Shown piece by piece: positions 7,752 through 16,453 of a stretch of 64,000 nucleotides of DNA. Position 1 is the first letter of the stretch; every line of letters begins with the position of its first letter. The notes below the pieces were generated by a model, which worked only from the letters and a program-made list of their open reading frames with translations, did no database searches and had not been told where the DNA came from. The DNA is from Bacillota bacterium. Lineage in GTDB: Bacteria > Bacillota > Bacilli > Paenibacillales > UBA4045. A program made the translations under genes and the position numbers. The stretch is from NCBI GenBank assembly GCA_023441055.1, contig JAEZQY010000004.1, positions 26,221 to 90,220 of the forward strand, given 5' to 3'.

Positions 7752-8621
7752 TCATTCTGGCCGGAAGCCTTCGCCTAACACATCATGGACATCGCTGATC
7801 ACCATAAAAGCTCTGGGGTCGATACGTCGAACCAGAGTTTTTAGTTTTCTGAGCTCCTGCCGGTTGACGATACAGTAAACGACCTGTTTATTTTGATTCG
7901 AATAAGCGCCCTTCGCCGGAAACAACGTGACACCCCGATCTAACTCCAACGTAACCGTCTGTGCGATCTGCTCCGCCGCATCCGATATAATCGTGAATGA
8001 CTTGGCCGCGTACGCGCCTTCCTGAATGAAATCAATGACCCGTGTGGCGATGAATACCGCGACAAGCGTGTATAGCACCTTCTCCTTGGTAATATAAAAT
8101 AATGAAGCGGACAGTACAATGACATCGAATAGGAGGATGACCTGTCCGATGCTGGCTCCTGTCAGCTTATTCATAATACGCGCGATAATATCTACTCCGC
8201 CGGTTGTGCCGCCGAAACGGAATACGATTCCCAGTCCAGCGCCAAGCGTAACGCCTGCATAGAGAGCCGCCAGCAAATAATCTTCCTCAGAATAAAAGGG
8301 GGTAATCATGCCATGCCGGATGGCGAGCTCCATTACCCAGAGGAACAGGGAGAGCAGCACTGTCCCTGCTATTGTATAGAGCATTGTGGATCTGCCGATC
8401 AACCGCCATCCAATTAGGAACAGCGGGATGTTTAGGACGAGCGAGGTTAGAGAGGGCGGCAGATTGAGCGCGTAATTAAGGAGCAGAGCGATCCCGGTCA
8501 GCCCACCCTCCATTAAGCGATTTGGAATGATGAAGTAATGCAGGCCGAAGGCGTACACCGCCGTTCCAAGCCCAATGGGAATCAAGTTGCCGAGAACCGA
8601 TCGAATTCGAATTGCGTTCAT
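7752..8621 (-). CDS. YitT family membrane protein (YpjC-like)
   Basis: A 289-residue protein with five to six N-terminal membrane helices (YitT/DUF161 domain, about 10-190) and a C-terminal cytoplasmic DUF2179 domain (about 200-285, containing AKGAYS and VISDVHDVLGEGF). Bacillus subtilis has a paralogue, ypjC, in the same neighbourhood but transcribed with its neighbours; here the gene points the other way, convergent with ypjB. GTAGGAGCT precedes the start on the minus strand. Substrate and function of the family are not established. Confidence 0.87.
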   Translation of the reverse strand: MNAIRIRSVLGNLIPIGLGTAVYAFGLHYFIIPNRLMEGGLTGIALLLNYALNLPPSLTSLVLNIPLFLIGWRLIGRSTMLYTIAGTVLLSLFLWVMELAIRHGMITPFYSEEDYLLAALYAGVTLGAGLGIVFRFGGTTGGVDIIARIMNKLTGASIGQVILLFDVIVLSASLFYITKEKVLYTLVAVFIATRVIDFIQEGAYAAKSFTIISDAAEQIAQTVTLELDRGVTLFPAKGAYSNQNKQVVYCIVNRQELRKLKTLVRRIDPRAFMVISDVHDVLGEGFRPE

Positions 8622-8760
8622 GTCCGTTTTAGCTCCTACTTAAGATTTGAAGTTCCATCCCTTAGTATAATCAATTTATGCGCCAATAACAGTGCGTTTA
8701 ATCCGGGCATTGTGTTCACAGCTTCTTTAGGATAACATGTTAATCGAAAGGGGTGTCATT

Positions 8761-9099
8761 ATGACTTCCAAGACGATGCGCGAGATGCAAGCGGAAGTAG
8801 ATCAGTATATCTCTCAATTCAAGGAAGGGTACTTCGGTCCGCTGTCGATGATGGCGAGAATGTCTGAAGAGGTCGGAGAGCTGGCCCGAGAGGTTAATCA
8901 TCGCTTCGGGGAGAAGCCTAAAAAGTCGAGCGAGGAAGAAAATTCGATCGAGATGGAGCTGGGCGATATTCTGTTCATCACGATCTGCTTCGCCAATTCT
9001 ATGCAAATTGATCTATCTGAATCATTCAACCGTGTGATGAGCAAATTTCAGACGCGCGATCGAAATCGTTGGACACCAATCAACACCGATTCCGAGTAA
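8761..9099 (+). CDS. MazG-like nucleotide pyrophosphohydrolase
   Basis: A 112-residue all-alpha NTP pyrophosphohydrolase like YpjD. The metal-binding EExxE (EEVGE, residues 36-40) and the downstream EMELGD segment provide the acidic residues of the MazG active site. The ATG at 8761 follows AAAGGGG; an upstream ATG in the same frame lacks a ribosome site. By family knowledge it hydrolyses non-canonical or excess nucleoside triphosphates. It heads the run of genes towards dapB, as ypjD does in Bacillus. Confidence 0.88.
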   Translation: MTSKTMREMQAEVDQYISQFKEGYFGPLSMMARMSEEVGELAREVNHRFGEKPKKSSEEENSIEMELGDILFITICFANSMQIDLSESFNRVMSKFQTRDRNRWTPINTDSE

Positions 9100-9158
9100 T
9101 ATTCATATGCTGTACCATCAGCCTTCATGTAACAGGCAAGGAGGGAGGGTGGGACGCA

Positions 9159-9674
9159 GTGGACGAGAACGCGTATATCAAGAGAGCGTATGAAGCGATC
9201 TTGCAGCATGATTTCGAACGGGCGATCGATTGGTTTGAGAAGGCGATTGAAGAGGAGCCGGATAATGCATCGTATCATTATCGTCTCTCCATCTCCTGTG
9301 CCAGAAGCAACAAGCTGGCTAAAGCGGCGCATCATGCGCTGCGGGCTTATCAGTTAAGTCCGAATACGGAGACGTATCTGCTGCATCTGAATACGATCAT
9401 TGCCAGGGAGTTGCTAGGCAAGGCGGAAGAGCTAATGCGAGACGCAGCTCCGTCGTCTCTTGATGAAGCATGCTTCGTGTTGAAGCGAGCGCTTCAACTC
9501 AATCCGCTGTTAATTGAGGCGATGGTATTGCTTGCTCTGGTCTATGAGCGGCTAGGCAAATATAATCACGCTTGGCAGGTTGTACAGGATGCCAGAAAGC
9601 TTACGCCGGAGCATAAGGAATTGATTCAATTGCATGCGCGTCTAAGCAGACGCATGCATGAGAGTATAGAGTAA
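9159..9674 (+). CDS. Tetratricopeptide-repeat protein
   Basis: A 171-residue soluble protein built from TPR-like helical pairs. One repeat covers about residues 7-38 (ending EEEPDN) and others about 40-70 and 105-160, each with the typical A-x3-Y or A-x3-F spacing and a closing P. A GTG start at 9159 is chosen because GGAGGGAGGG stands just upstream; the longer frame from 9069 overlaps mazG without a ribosome site. It likely acts as an adaptor; no partner can be named. It sits between mazG and dapB. Confidence 0.82.
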   Translation: MDENAYIKRAYEAILQHDFERAIDWFEKAIEEEPDNASYHYRLSISCARSNKLAKAAHHALRAYQLSPNTETYLLHLNTIIARELLGKAEELMRDAAPSSLDEACFVLKRALQLNPLLIEAMVLLALVYERLGKYNHAWQVVQDARKLTPEHKELIQLHARLSRRMHESIE

Positions 9675-9711
9675 CGATCTGGAACAACATACGTGTGGGA
9701 GGAATATAAGG

Positions 9712-10518
9712 ATGACTAATGAACGTATTCGAGTTGCAGTAACAGGAGCAGGAGGCCGTATGGGCCGAGAAGTCGTGAAGATGGTGCTGGACGATCCGCA
9801 GCTGCAGCTTGTTGCGGCAATCGATCCATCCAATATAGACAAGGACGCTGGACAGCTAGTTGGCGTGGAGCCGTGCGGCGTTGTGATTACCGATGATCTG
9901 GAGCTGGCTCTGGTTGAATCCAGGGCTCAGGTGATGGTTGATTTCACCATTCCCGCTACCGTGGTTAATAATACGCGTACAGCGATACGCCAGGGCGTAA
10001 GGCCCGTAGTGGGCACCACTGGTATATCTCCGGAGCAAATCGAAGAGTTGGACAAGCAGTGCAGAGAAGCTGGTATCGGCGGTATTATCGCGCCCAACTT
10101 CTCAATTGGGGCCATTCTAATGATGAAATTTGCGGCGCAAGCGGCCAAATATATGCCTCATGTAGAGATTATCGAATATCACGGCGACCAGAAGCTGGAT
10201 GCCCCTTCCGGGACTTCGATCAAGACAGCGGAGCTGATTGCGGAGAACAGACGGGAGCTGAAGCAAGGAAATCCAGACGAGCATGAGACGATTGAAGGCG
10301 CTCGCGGTGGTTATTACAGTGGATTCCGTATACATAGCGTTAGACTTCCAGGTGTGTTCGCGCAGCAGGAAGTCATATTCGGCGGTCATGGACAGTCGCT
10401 CAAGATCCGTCATGATTCGTATGAACGCGCCGGATACATGCCGGGTGTGAATGTCGCGGTAAAGAAGGTACTGGATGTATCCGGTATCGTCTACGGCTTC
10501 GAGCACTTCTTGGATTAA
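9712..10518 (+). CDS. dapB: 4-hydroxy-tetrahydrodipicolinate reductase
   Basis: A 268-residue enzyme of lysine and diaminopimelate synthesis; the diaminopimelate branch also feeds peptidoglycan and spore dipicolinate. The NAD(P)-binding GAGGRMGRE lies at residues 12-20. The substrate-binding and catalytic segment EIIEYHGDQKLDAPSGTS (about 152-169) carries the conserved His, Lys and APSGT. The length is normal. GGGAGGAAT precedes the ATG. Position and orientation match the mazG-dapB-mgsA order of Bacillales. Confidence 0.96.
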   Translation: MTNERIRVAVTGAGGRMGREVVKMVLDDPQLQLVAAIDPSNIDKDAGQLVGVEPCGVVITDDLELALVESRAQVMVDFTIPATVVNNTRTAIRQGVRPVVGTTGISPEQIEELDKQCREAGIGGIIAPNFSIGAILMMKFAAQAAKYMPHVEIIEYHGDQKLDAPSGTSIKTAELIAENRRELKQGNPDEHETIEGARGGYYSGFRIHSVRLPGVFAQQEVIFGGHGQSLKIRHDSYERAGYMPGVNVAVKKVLDVSGIVYGFEHFLD

Positions 10519-10563
10519 TAAACGGATTGAAGCCGACATAAATAGAGGCGTGGAGGGATTGAG

Positions 10564-10977
10564 ATGAATATTGCACTAATCGCGCATGATCGGAAGAAGG
10601 ACGAGATGGTAAATTTCGTCATTGCCTATGAGCATGTGTTCAAGCGTCATCAATTATATGCGACCGGCACTACTGGAACGCGGATCATGGAGCAGACGAA
10701 GCTAGATGTGCATCGCTTCATGTCTGGTCCGCTGGGCGGCGACCAGCAGATCGGGGCAATGGTAGCAAGTAATGATATGGATCTCATTATCTTCTTGCGC
10801 GATCCTCTGATGGCACAGCCGCATGAGCCTGATATCACCGCATTGTTAAGACTCTGCGATGTACAAGGCATCCCCGTAGCGACGAATATCGCCACAGGTG
10901 AAATTCTGACCAATGCACTTGATCGCGGGGAGTTCGCCTGGCGAGATGTCGTTCATAAGTATAAGCAAGGGGAATAG
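10564..10977 (+). CDS. mgsA: Methylglyoxal synthase
   Basis: A 137-residue enzyme converting dihydroxyacetone phosphate to methylglyoxal and phosphate. It shows IALIAHD with H8, the phosphate-binding TGTTGT (35-40) and SGPLGGDQQIG with the proposed catalytic Asp at 60. It lies three bases before bshB1, so methylglyoxal production is coupled to bacillithiol synthesis genes; bacillithiol is known to take part in methylglyoxal detoxification in Bacillus. GTGGAGGG provides the ribosome site. Confidence 0.95.
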   Translation: MNIALIAHDRKKDEMVNFVIAYEHVFKRHQLYATGTTGTRIMEQTKLDVHRFMSGPLGGDQQIGAMVASNDMDLIIFLRDPLMAQPHEPDITALLRLCDVQGIPVATNIATGEILTNALDRGEFAWRDVVHKYKQGE

Positions 10978-10980
10978 ACA

Positions 10981-11676
10981 ATGGACCAGGAACGTATCGA
11001 CATTCTAGTCTTCGGCGCCCACCCGGATGATGCCGAAATTGGCATGGGCGGAACGATTAGCAAGCACGCCAGGGCAGGCTATCGCGTGGTGATCTGCGAT
11101 CTTACGCATGCGGAGATGTCATCGAACGGCACGATCGAGTCGCGCAGCCTAGAGGCGGCGGAAGCTGGACGATTGCTCGGTCTCGCGGAGCGCAGCAATC
11201 TGGGCTTGCCTGACCGCGGCTTGCGCGAGGAGCCGAAGCAGATTGAGCAGGTCGTAAGAGAACTGAGGCGCCTAAGACCGAGGCTCGTATTCGCTCCATA
11301 TTGGCAGGATCGACATCCCGATCATGTGATGTGCAGCAGAATGGTTGACGAAGCGATATTCAATGCGAAGCTCCGCAATTACTTACCTGAGCTGGAGCCC
11401 GTGACGATAGAACGTACTTATTATTACTATATCAACGATTTGTATGAGCCTCAGGTTGTCATCGATGTCTCAGATGATTACGAAATCAAGCATGAGGCGC
11501 TGCGTGCCTATGGGACGCAATTCATTGCCGATGGTGTCACTGTCGCCACACCGATCAATGCAGGCTTCCTAGAGCATATCGCGATGCGTGATCGTGTCAC
11601 CGGACATAAGCATGGCTTCCAGCATGCCGAGGGCTTCGCCACTAGGCTCCCGGTTACGACGTCACTGCTCCTCTAG
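10981..11676 (+). CDS. bshB1: Bacillithiol biosynthesis deacetylase BshB1
   Basis: A 231-residue PIG-L/LmbE-family zinc deacetylase that removes the acetyl group from N-acetylglucosaminyl-malate. The metal and catalytic motif A-H14-P-D-D17 and the later H112-P-D-H115 are intact. The ATG is three bases after the mgsA stop, with AAGGGG in the end of mgsA. Adjacent bshA supplies its substrate. bshC is not in the window. Confidence 0.94.
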   Translation: MDQERIDILVFGAHPDDAEIGMGGTISKHARAGYRVVICDLTHAEMSSNGTIESRSLEAAEAGRLLGLAERSNLGLPDRGLREEPKQIEQVVRELRRLRPRLVFAPYWQDRHPDHVMCSRMVDEAIFNAKLRNYLPELEPVTIERTYYYYINDLYEPQVVIDVSDDYEIKHEALRAYGTQFIADGVTVATPINAGFLEHIAMRDRVTGHKHGFQHAEGFATRLPVTTSLLL

Positions 11677-11734
11677 CCAACGTCAGGTTGTCCGGCACGG
11701 CAGTTACAGACACAATACGAGAAGGGTGGAATAT

Positions 11735-12907
11735 ATGCGCGCGCTCAAAATAGGGATCACCTGCTATCCTTCGCTCGGCGGTTCAGGAGTAGTCGCCACT
11801 GAATTAGGCAAGCTGTTGGCAGAGAAGGGACATGAGGTCCACTTCATCACACACTCGATGCCGTTTAGACTCGGCCAATATCATAAGAATATCTTCTATC
11901 ATGAGGTAGAGGTGAATCATTATTCGGTCTTCCGTTACCCGCCCTACGACTTATCTCTGGCAAGCAAGCAGGCGGAGGTAGCCAAGCGGCAGAAGCTGGA
12001 CATCTTGCATGTTCACTATGCGGTTCCGCACGCCATCTGCGCCTATCTGGCCAAGCAGATGGTCGGCGATCATCTGAAGGTCGTCACGACGCTGCACGGC
12101 ACCGACATTACCGTGCTCGCGCAGGATGCCTCGCTGAGTGATATTATTCGGCTGGGCATTAATCAGAGCGATGCGGTTACCGCTGTCTCTCAGGATTTAA
12201 TTGAGGAGACCCAGCGTTCCTTGTCCATTAAGAAATCGATTGACTTAGTGTATAATTTCGTCGATAAGCGAGTGTATTATCCGCGAGAATGTAAGTATAT
12301 GCGCGGTGACTATGCGGAGCCTCACGAGAAAGTGATGATCCACATGTCGAATTTCAGACCGGTGAAGCGTATCCCCGATGTGCTCGAGGTATTCGCGCGT
12401 ATTCATAAGCAAATCCCTTCTAAATTGCTGCTGGTCGGCGAGGGGCCCGATCTGCATAAGGCGTATAGCTGGGTTAAGGAGCGGGGTCTGCAGGATCAAG
12501 TGATCTTCCTGGGCAAGCAGGATGAGGTGTCACAAGTAATCTCTATGGCGGATCTGATGCTTCTGCCTTCCGAGAAAGAAAGCTTCGGCCTCGTAGCGCT
12601 GGAAGCAATGGCATGCGGCGTTCCCACAATCGCATCCAATGCGGGTGGAATACCGGAGCTGATCTCACATGGAGAGACGGGTTATCTGTCGCCTGTAGGG
12701 GATGTTGAAGACATGGCGCTTCATGCGATCGAGCTGCTGCAGGATTCGGATAAGTATAACGAATTCTCTAAAGCATGCATCGCACGCGCACAGTCCAGAT
12801 TCGGCAGCCAGATGGTGATGCGCGAGTATGAAGAAATCTATTATCGAGTGTTAGGTGAGCATATTGAAGCAGGAGCAGCTTCTCCGACTGGCGTGGCAAA
12901 TTGTTGA
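11735..12907 (+). CDS. bshA: N-acetyl-alpha-D-glucosaminyl L-malate synthase BshA
   Basis: A 390-residue GT4-family glycosyltransferase catalysing the first step of bacillithiol synthesis, joining GlcNAc from UDP-GlcNAc to malate. The N-terminal YPSLGGSGVVATELG loop, HGTDIT, and the C-terminal nucleotide-sugar motif EKESFGLVALEAMACGVP (E-x7-E type) are clear. The start ATG at 11735 follows AGAAGGGTGG; the open frame runs 147 bases further upstream into bshB1 but that part is not family-like. The end overlaps the start of cca by about 50 bases. Confidence 0.95.
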   Translation: MRALKIGITCYPSLGGSGVVATELGKLLAEKGHEVHFITHSMPFRLGQYHKNIFYHEVEVNHYSVFRYPPYDLSLASKQAEVAKRQKLDILHVHYAVPHAICAYLAKQMVGDHLKVVTTLHGTDITVLAQDASLSDIIRLGINQSDAVTAVSQDLIEETQRSLSIKKSIDLVYNFVDKRVYYPRECKYMRGDYAEPHEKVMIHMSNFRPVKRIPDVLEVFARIHKQIPSKLLLVGEGPDLHKAYSWVKERGLQDQVIFLGKQDEVSQVISMADLMLLPSEKESFGLVALEAMACGVPTIASNAGGIPELISHGETGYLSPVGDVEDMALHAIELLQDSDKYNEFSKACIARAQSRFGSQMVMREYEEIYYRVLGEHIEAGAASPTGVANC

Positions 12908-14159
12908 TCAGCTGGAGGCAGAAGGACATGAAGCGTATCTAGTCGGTGGTTACGTCCGCGATCAGCTACTGGGCAGATCGATTAAAGATATCGATATTGC
13001 CACCTCAGCGCGGCCTGAGGTGGTATTAGCTTTATTCCGGCGAGTCGAGCCGACTGGTCTTCAGCACGGAACGTGCACGGTAATTGTCGAGGGCCAGCCC
13101 TTCGAGGTAACTACCTTCCGCAGCGAGGCCGGATACACCGATCATCGCCGACCGGACGAGGTGCGGTTCATTCGCGATCTTCGCGAGGATCTGAGCCGGC
13201 GCGATTTCACGATGAATGCGATGGCGATGAGCCGAGCGGGCGAGCTGATCGATCCGTTCGGAGGCGCGTCTGATCTGGAGGGCGGCATCCTGCGCACGGT
13301 AGGCGATCCGAATGAGCGCTTTGGGGAGGATGCGCTGCGTATGCTGCGGTGTATTCGATTTGCAGCGGAGTATGGACTCATGATAGAACCGCGAACGTGG
13401 CAGGCGCTGCTTACGCTTGCGCCACGAATCGCGTCTATCGCCGCGGAACGTATCCGCGCAGAGCTGGAGCGGATCATCGAAGGTCAGGCGCCTGCGCGGG
13501 GAATGGCGCACTTATCAGCCAGCCGATTACTTGTCCATGTTAAGCTGAAGTTGCCGGAGTCTCTGACGCATTGTGAGCAGATTCTGGAGGATGGCCAACT
13601 GGACGGCTGGGTAGACGAATCCGAGCCAGCGATTCGCTGGGCTCGGCTATTCCTCGCTGCAAGGCTATCCGCAGCTGAGGCGGTCAGCCTGATGCGCAGG
13701 CTGACCTTCCCGAATCGCAAGTCGCAGGCGATCGCACGTCTGATCGCGATCTATCGCGAGCTGGAGACCGAGCTGGCTGAGCATGAGTCTGCGAATCGCA
13801 CAGGTGAGCAGCTGCAGCAAGGGCATATACAGCTCCAGCGAGCGTGGAAGCTGCTAGTGATTCGCTGCGGCGTGGAAGCCGCTGACCTGTTGTTACGGCT
13901 GCTGTCCAGTCAGGTGCAGCTGCTTGCAGGCTGGAGCACGCTGCTAGAGCATGGGGAGGGCTGGCTGCGTCAGATGCCGATTACAAGCAGCGCAGAGCTG
14001 GCGATCAAGGGCGATCAGCTGCTGGAAGCCGGCCTCACCCCAGGACCAGCCCTAGGCCGTCTGATCACCGAGCTGGTCTCGGCAGTCGCATTGGGTGAGC
14101 TGCCTAATGATCAACAAATTCTATTAATGGAGTCGCTTAGGCGTCAATCCGGGAGGTAA
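12855..14159 (+). CDS. cca: CCA tRNA nucleotidyltransferase
   Basis: A 434-residue class II nucleotidyltransferase that adds or repairs the CCA end of tRNAs. The head domain holds GGYVRDQLLG, the catalytic DIDIA (D-x-D) and the RRDFTMNAMA motif; GEDALRMLRCIRFAAEYG marks the neck. The start is uncertain: GTG at 12855 or TTG at 12864, both inside the end of bshA, and neither has a strong ribosome site, which suggests coupling to bshA translation. The C-terminal body is less conserved, as usual for this family. Confidence 0.93.
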   Translation: MSILKQEQLLRLAWQIVDQLEAEGHEAYLVGGYVRDQLLGRSIKDIDIATSARPEVVLALFRRVEPTGLQHGTCTVIVEGQPFEVTTFRSEAGYTDHRRPDEVRFIRDLREDLSRRDFTMNAMAMSRAGELIDPFGGASDLEGGILRTVGDPNERFGEDALRMLRCIRFAAEYGLMIEPRTWQALLTLAPRIASIAAERIRAELERIIEGQAPARGMAHLSASRLLVHVKLKLPESLTHCEQILEDGQLDGWVDESEPAIRWARLFLAARLSAAEAVSLMRRLTFPNRKSQAIARLIAIYRELETELAEHESANRTGEQLQQGHIQLQRAWKLLVIRCGVEAADLLLRLLSSQVQLLAGWSTLLEHGEGWLRQMPITSSAELAIKGDQLLEAGLTPGPALGRLITELVSAVALGELPNDQQILLMESLRRQSGR

Positions 14160-14163
14160 GCTT

Positions 14164-15129
14164 GTGATGCATCAATCCATTCTGGCGTACTTCGAAGCGC
14201 ATCCCGATCAATATATATCCGGCGAACAATTAAGCGAGCATCTGCAATGCTCGCGCACGGCCGTATGGAAGCATATCCAAGCGCTTAGGCAGCAGGGCTA
14301 TAAATTCGAGTCTGCAACACGCAGGGGGTATCGATTAGTAGATCGGCCAGATGCACTGTCAGCCGCGGCTATCCTGCAAGCGGCAGGCGAATTGGATGTG
14401 TTCAAGAAGCTGCATCTCCATGACGTTATTGACTCGACACAATCCGAGGCGCATCGGCTCGCTGTGACAGGAGGCGAGCATGGCACGTTGGTCTTGGCGG
14501 ACAGCCAGAGCAGCGGGCGCGGCCGCCAAGGGCGTGATTGGTACTCCCCGCCCGGACAGGGCATCTGGATGAGTCTCATTCTGATGCCTAAGCTGTCGCT
14601 TACGTTCGCGCCGCAGATGACACTCGTCACCGCGGTGGCCTTGTGCCGCACGATCCGCAAGCAGCTGCGGGCGGATGTGGGGATTAAGTGGCCCAATGAT
14701 CTACTCATTGCGGGGAAGAAGATCAGCGGTATTCTCGTTGAATCGGTGGGCGAGGATGAGCGCGTGCGGTACATGGTGATTGGAGTTGGGATTGACTGCA
14801 ATATGGAGGCGTCTGATTATCCGGAGGAGCTGCAGAAGAAAGCCACATCGCTGCGAATTGAGACTGGTGAACGCATTGATCGATCATCGTTGATTGTCGC
14901 GTTCCTGCAGGAGTTCGATGAGCTAATGCGGTTGTATCTGGAATACGGCTTCGCTCCGATACGCACATTGTGGGAGTCCCACTCGGTCACGCTGTCCCAG
15001 CAGCTCAAGCTACATTCGGGCGGTCGTCTCATTGAGGGCGAGGCGATTGGTATGGATGATTATGGCGGCCTATTGATCCGTCAAGCAGATAACCAGATCC
15101 AAGCGGTTTATTCCGGTGAGATGCAGTAA
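14164..15129 (+). CDS. birA: Biotin-protein ligase / biotin operon repressor
   Basis: A 321-residue bifunctional BirA. Residues 1-60 form a winged helix (EQLSEHLQCSRTAVWKHIQAL), so it can bind DNA as well as ligate biotin. The ligase core has SGRGRQGRDWYSP (biotinyl-AMP loop), KWPNDLLI and KISGILVE; a small C-terminal domain follows. GGGAGG lies before GTG 14164 and ATG 14167, either of which could start. It follows cca by four bases. No BirA operator was identified in the window. Confidence 0.95.
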   Translation: MMHQSILAYFEAHPDQYISGEQLSEHLQCSRTAVWKHIQALRQQGYKFESATRRGYRLVDRPDALSAAAILQAAGELDVFKKLHLHDVIDSTQSEAHRLAVTGGEHGTLVLADSQSSGRGRQGRDWYSPPGQGIWMSLILMPKLSLTFAPQMTLVTAVALCRTIRKQLRADVGIKWPNDLLIAGKKISGILVESVGEDERVRYMVIGVGIDCNMEASDYPEELQKKATSLRIETGERIDRSSLIVAFLQEFDELMRLYLEYGFAPIRTLWESHSVTLSQQLKLHSGGRLIEGEAIGMDDYGGLLIRQADNQIQAVYSGEMQ

Positions 15130-15568
15130 ATTGCCTGAAGACCACACCGGAAAGTGAAGCTGCATATTCACACCCCAGATTAAGTGTAGAATTTTGCGAG
15201 ATAATTTGTTATACTTTAAGCAATTTCTTGCTAGGATCTGTATATGGTCAGTACTTGCGCATAATAAGGTGGTATCTTCTATTGGAGAATCACACTTACC
15301 GCGATGGAATTTGAGCATATGCCCAATTCCAACTGAGGGCACTACAGATCCGAATCCTTACATGATCTATTGCATTCCAAGCCGCTGCTCTGAGCCAGGT
15401 ATGGACGGAAGACAGGACGAATCGCAATCGTTATTCGAATTCGACTCCTTCCGACATTACCCGTCTGGAAGGAGTTTATTATTTTCCCCTTGTATATGGT
15501 TCGGGGAGAATAGACATACTCAGCCTGGATTGGAACGGTTGGCGGACAGTAGAAGGGACTGAGCGACT
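15130..15568 (+). promoter_or_regulatory. Structured 5' leader of panBCD with extended -10 promoter and attenuator-like terminator
   Basis: No coding region is credible in these 439 bases. An extended -10 promoter is visible (TG at 15207-15208, TATACT at 15210-15215) with a poor -35, giving a start near 15,222 and a leader of roughly 350 bases. Inside are a stable hairpin (TGGAATT 15305-15311 with AATTCCA 15325-15331) and a terminator-like hairpin at 15444-15485 located before panB. That layout resembles a transcription-attenuation leader. I compared it by eye with T-box, SAM, cobalamin, FMN and tetrahydrofolate elements and saw no convincing match. Confidence 0.5.
15444..15485 (+). terminator. 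Intrinsic terminator in the panB leader
   Basis: ACTCCTTCC (15444-15452) pairs perfectly with GGAAGGAGT (15467-15475) around a 14-base loop, followed by a T-rich tail (TTATTATTTT). Because the promoter found lies about 230 bases upstream and panB starts 84 bases downstream, it may be a regulated terminator; alternatively it ends birA transcription. Confidence 0.7.
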
Positions 15569-16426
15569 ATGGACAATCTTAAACCTGTAACTACGAATAC
15601 CCTGAGGCGCATGAAGCGTGAGAATCAACCTATAGCTGTGATCACTGCCTATGACTATCCAACTGCCAGACATGCGGATGAGGCAGGCGCAGATGTGCTG
15701 CTCGTCGGCGACTCCCTGGGCAATGTCGTGCTCGGCTACGATTCAACCTTGCCTGTGACCATAGCGGATATGGTCCATCATACGAAGGCAGTAACCAGAG
15801 CCGCTAAGAGAAGCTTCGTCGTAACGGATATGCCATTCCTGACCTATCATGGCAGTGTCGATGTCACGCTTCAGAATGCGGGCAAGATTATGCAGGAGGG
15901 GCTAGCCAAGGCCATCAAGCTGGAGGGCGGATTGGAGATTCTACCTGCTGTGGAAGCCTGTGTGAATGCTGGCATTCCCGTCATGGGCCATCTGGGCCTG
16001 ACACCGCAATCGATCCATCAACTGGGTGGATACATCATTCAAGGGAAGACGGACACCAAGGCGAACAAGCTGATCGAGGATGCTAAGCGGCTAGAGGAAG
16101 CAGGGGCTTTCGCAATTGTGCTCGAGCTGGTGCCGGAATCGCTGGCGGCCCGGATTACGGAGCAGCTATCGATCCCGACGATTGGCATAGGCGCAGGGCG
16201 CGGCTGCGATGGACAAGTGCTGGTGATGCACGATGCGCTGCATATCGGAGATCCAATGCCCAAGAGATTCGTTAAGCAATATGCCAATATTGGTGAACAA
16301 ATACGACAGGGACTCGCCGCTTATGTGGCAGATGTGAAGACGAGGCAATTTCCTGGCGAGGAGCATATCTTCGAGGTGAAGGAAGAGGCTGTGCCGAGCT
16401 TATATGGTAATGATAAGAAGCAATAA
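15569..16426 (+). CDS. panB: 3-methyl-2-oxobutanoate hydroxymethyltransferase
   Basis: A 285-residue TIM-barrel enzyme of pantothenate (coenzyme A) synthesis, using methylene-tetrahydrofolate to make ketopantoate. VGDSLGNVVLGYDSTLPVT (about 46-64), VTDMPFLTYHGS and the C-terminal IGIGAGRGCDGQVLV region are typical. The start is supported by AAGGGA ten bases upstream. It begins the panB-panC-panD operon, which lies behind a long structured leader. Confidence 0.96.
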   Translation: MDNLKPVTTNTLRRMKRENQPIAVITAYDYPTARHADEAGADVLLVGDSLGNVVLGYDSTLPVTIADMVHHTKAVTRAAKRSFVVTDMPFLTYHGSVDVTLQNAGKIMQEGLAKAIKLEGGLEILPAVEACVNAGIPVMGHLGLTPQSIHQLGGYIIQGKTDTKANKLIEDAKRLEEAGAFAIVLELVPESLAARITEQLSIPTIGIGAGRGCDGQVLVMHDALHIGDPMPKRFVKQYANIGEQIRQGLAAYVADVKTRQFPGEEHIFEVKEEAVPSLYGNDKKQ

Positions 16427-16453
16427 ATGTCCAGCTGAAGGAGCCTAATACCT

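Noticed and set aside
15380..15425. Cobalamin-riboswitch-like words (GCCGCTG, GAGCCAGGTA) in the panB leader
   Set aside because: The remaining conserved B12-box elements and their order are absent.
15194..15562. 122-codon frame in the panB leader
   Set aside because: It spans the terminator hairpin and has no ribosome site; composition looks non-coding.
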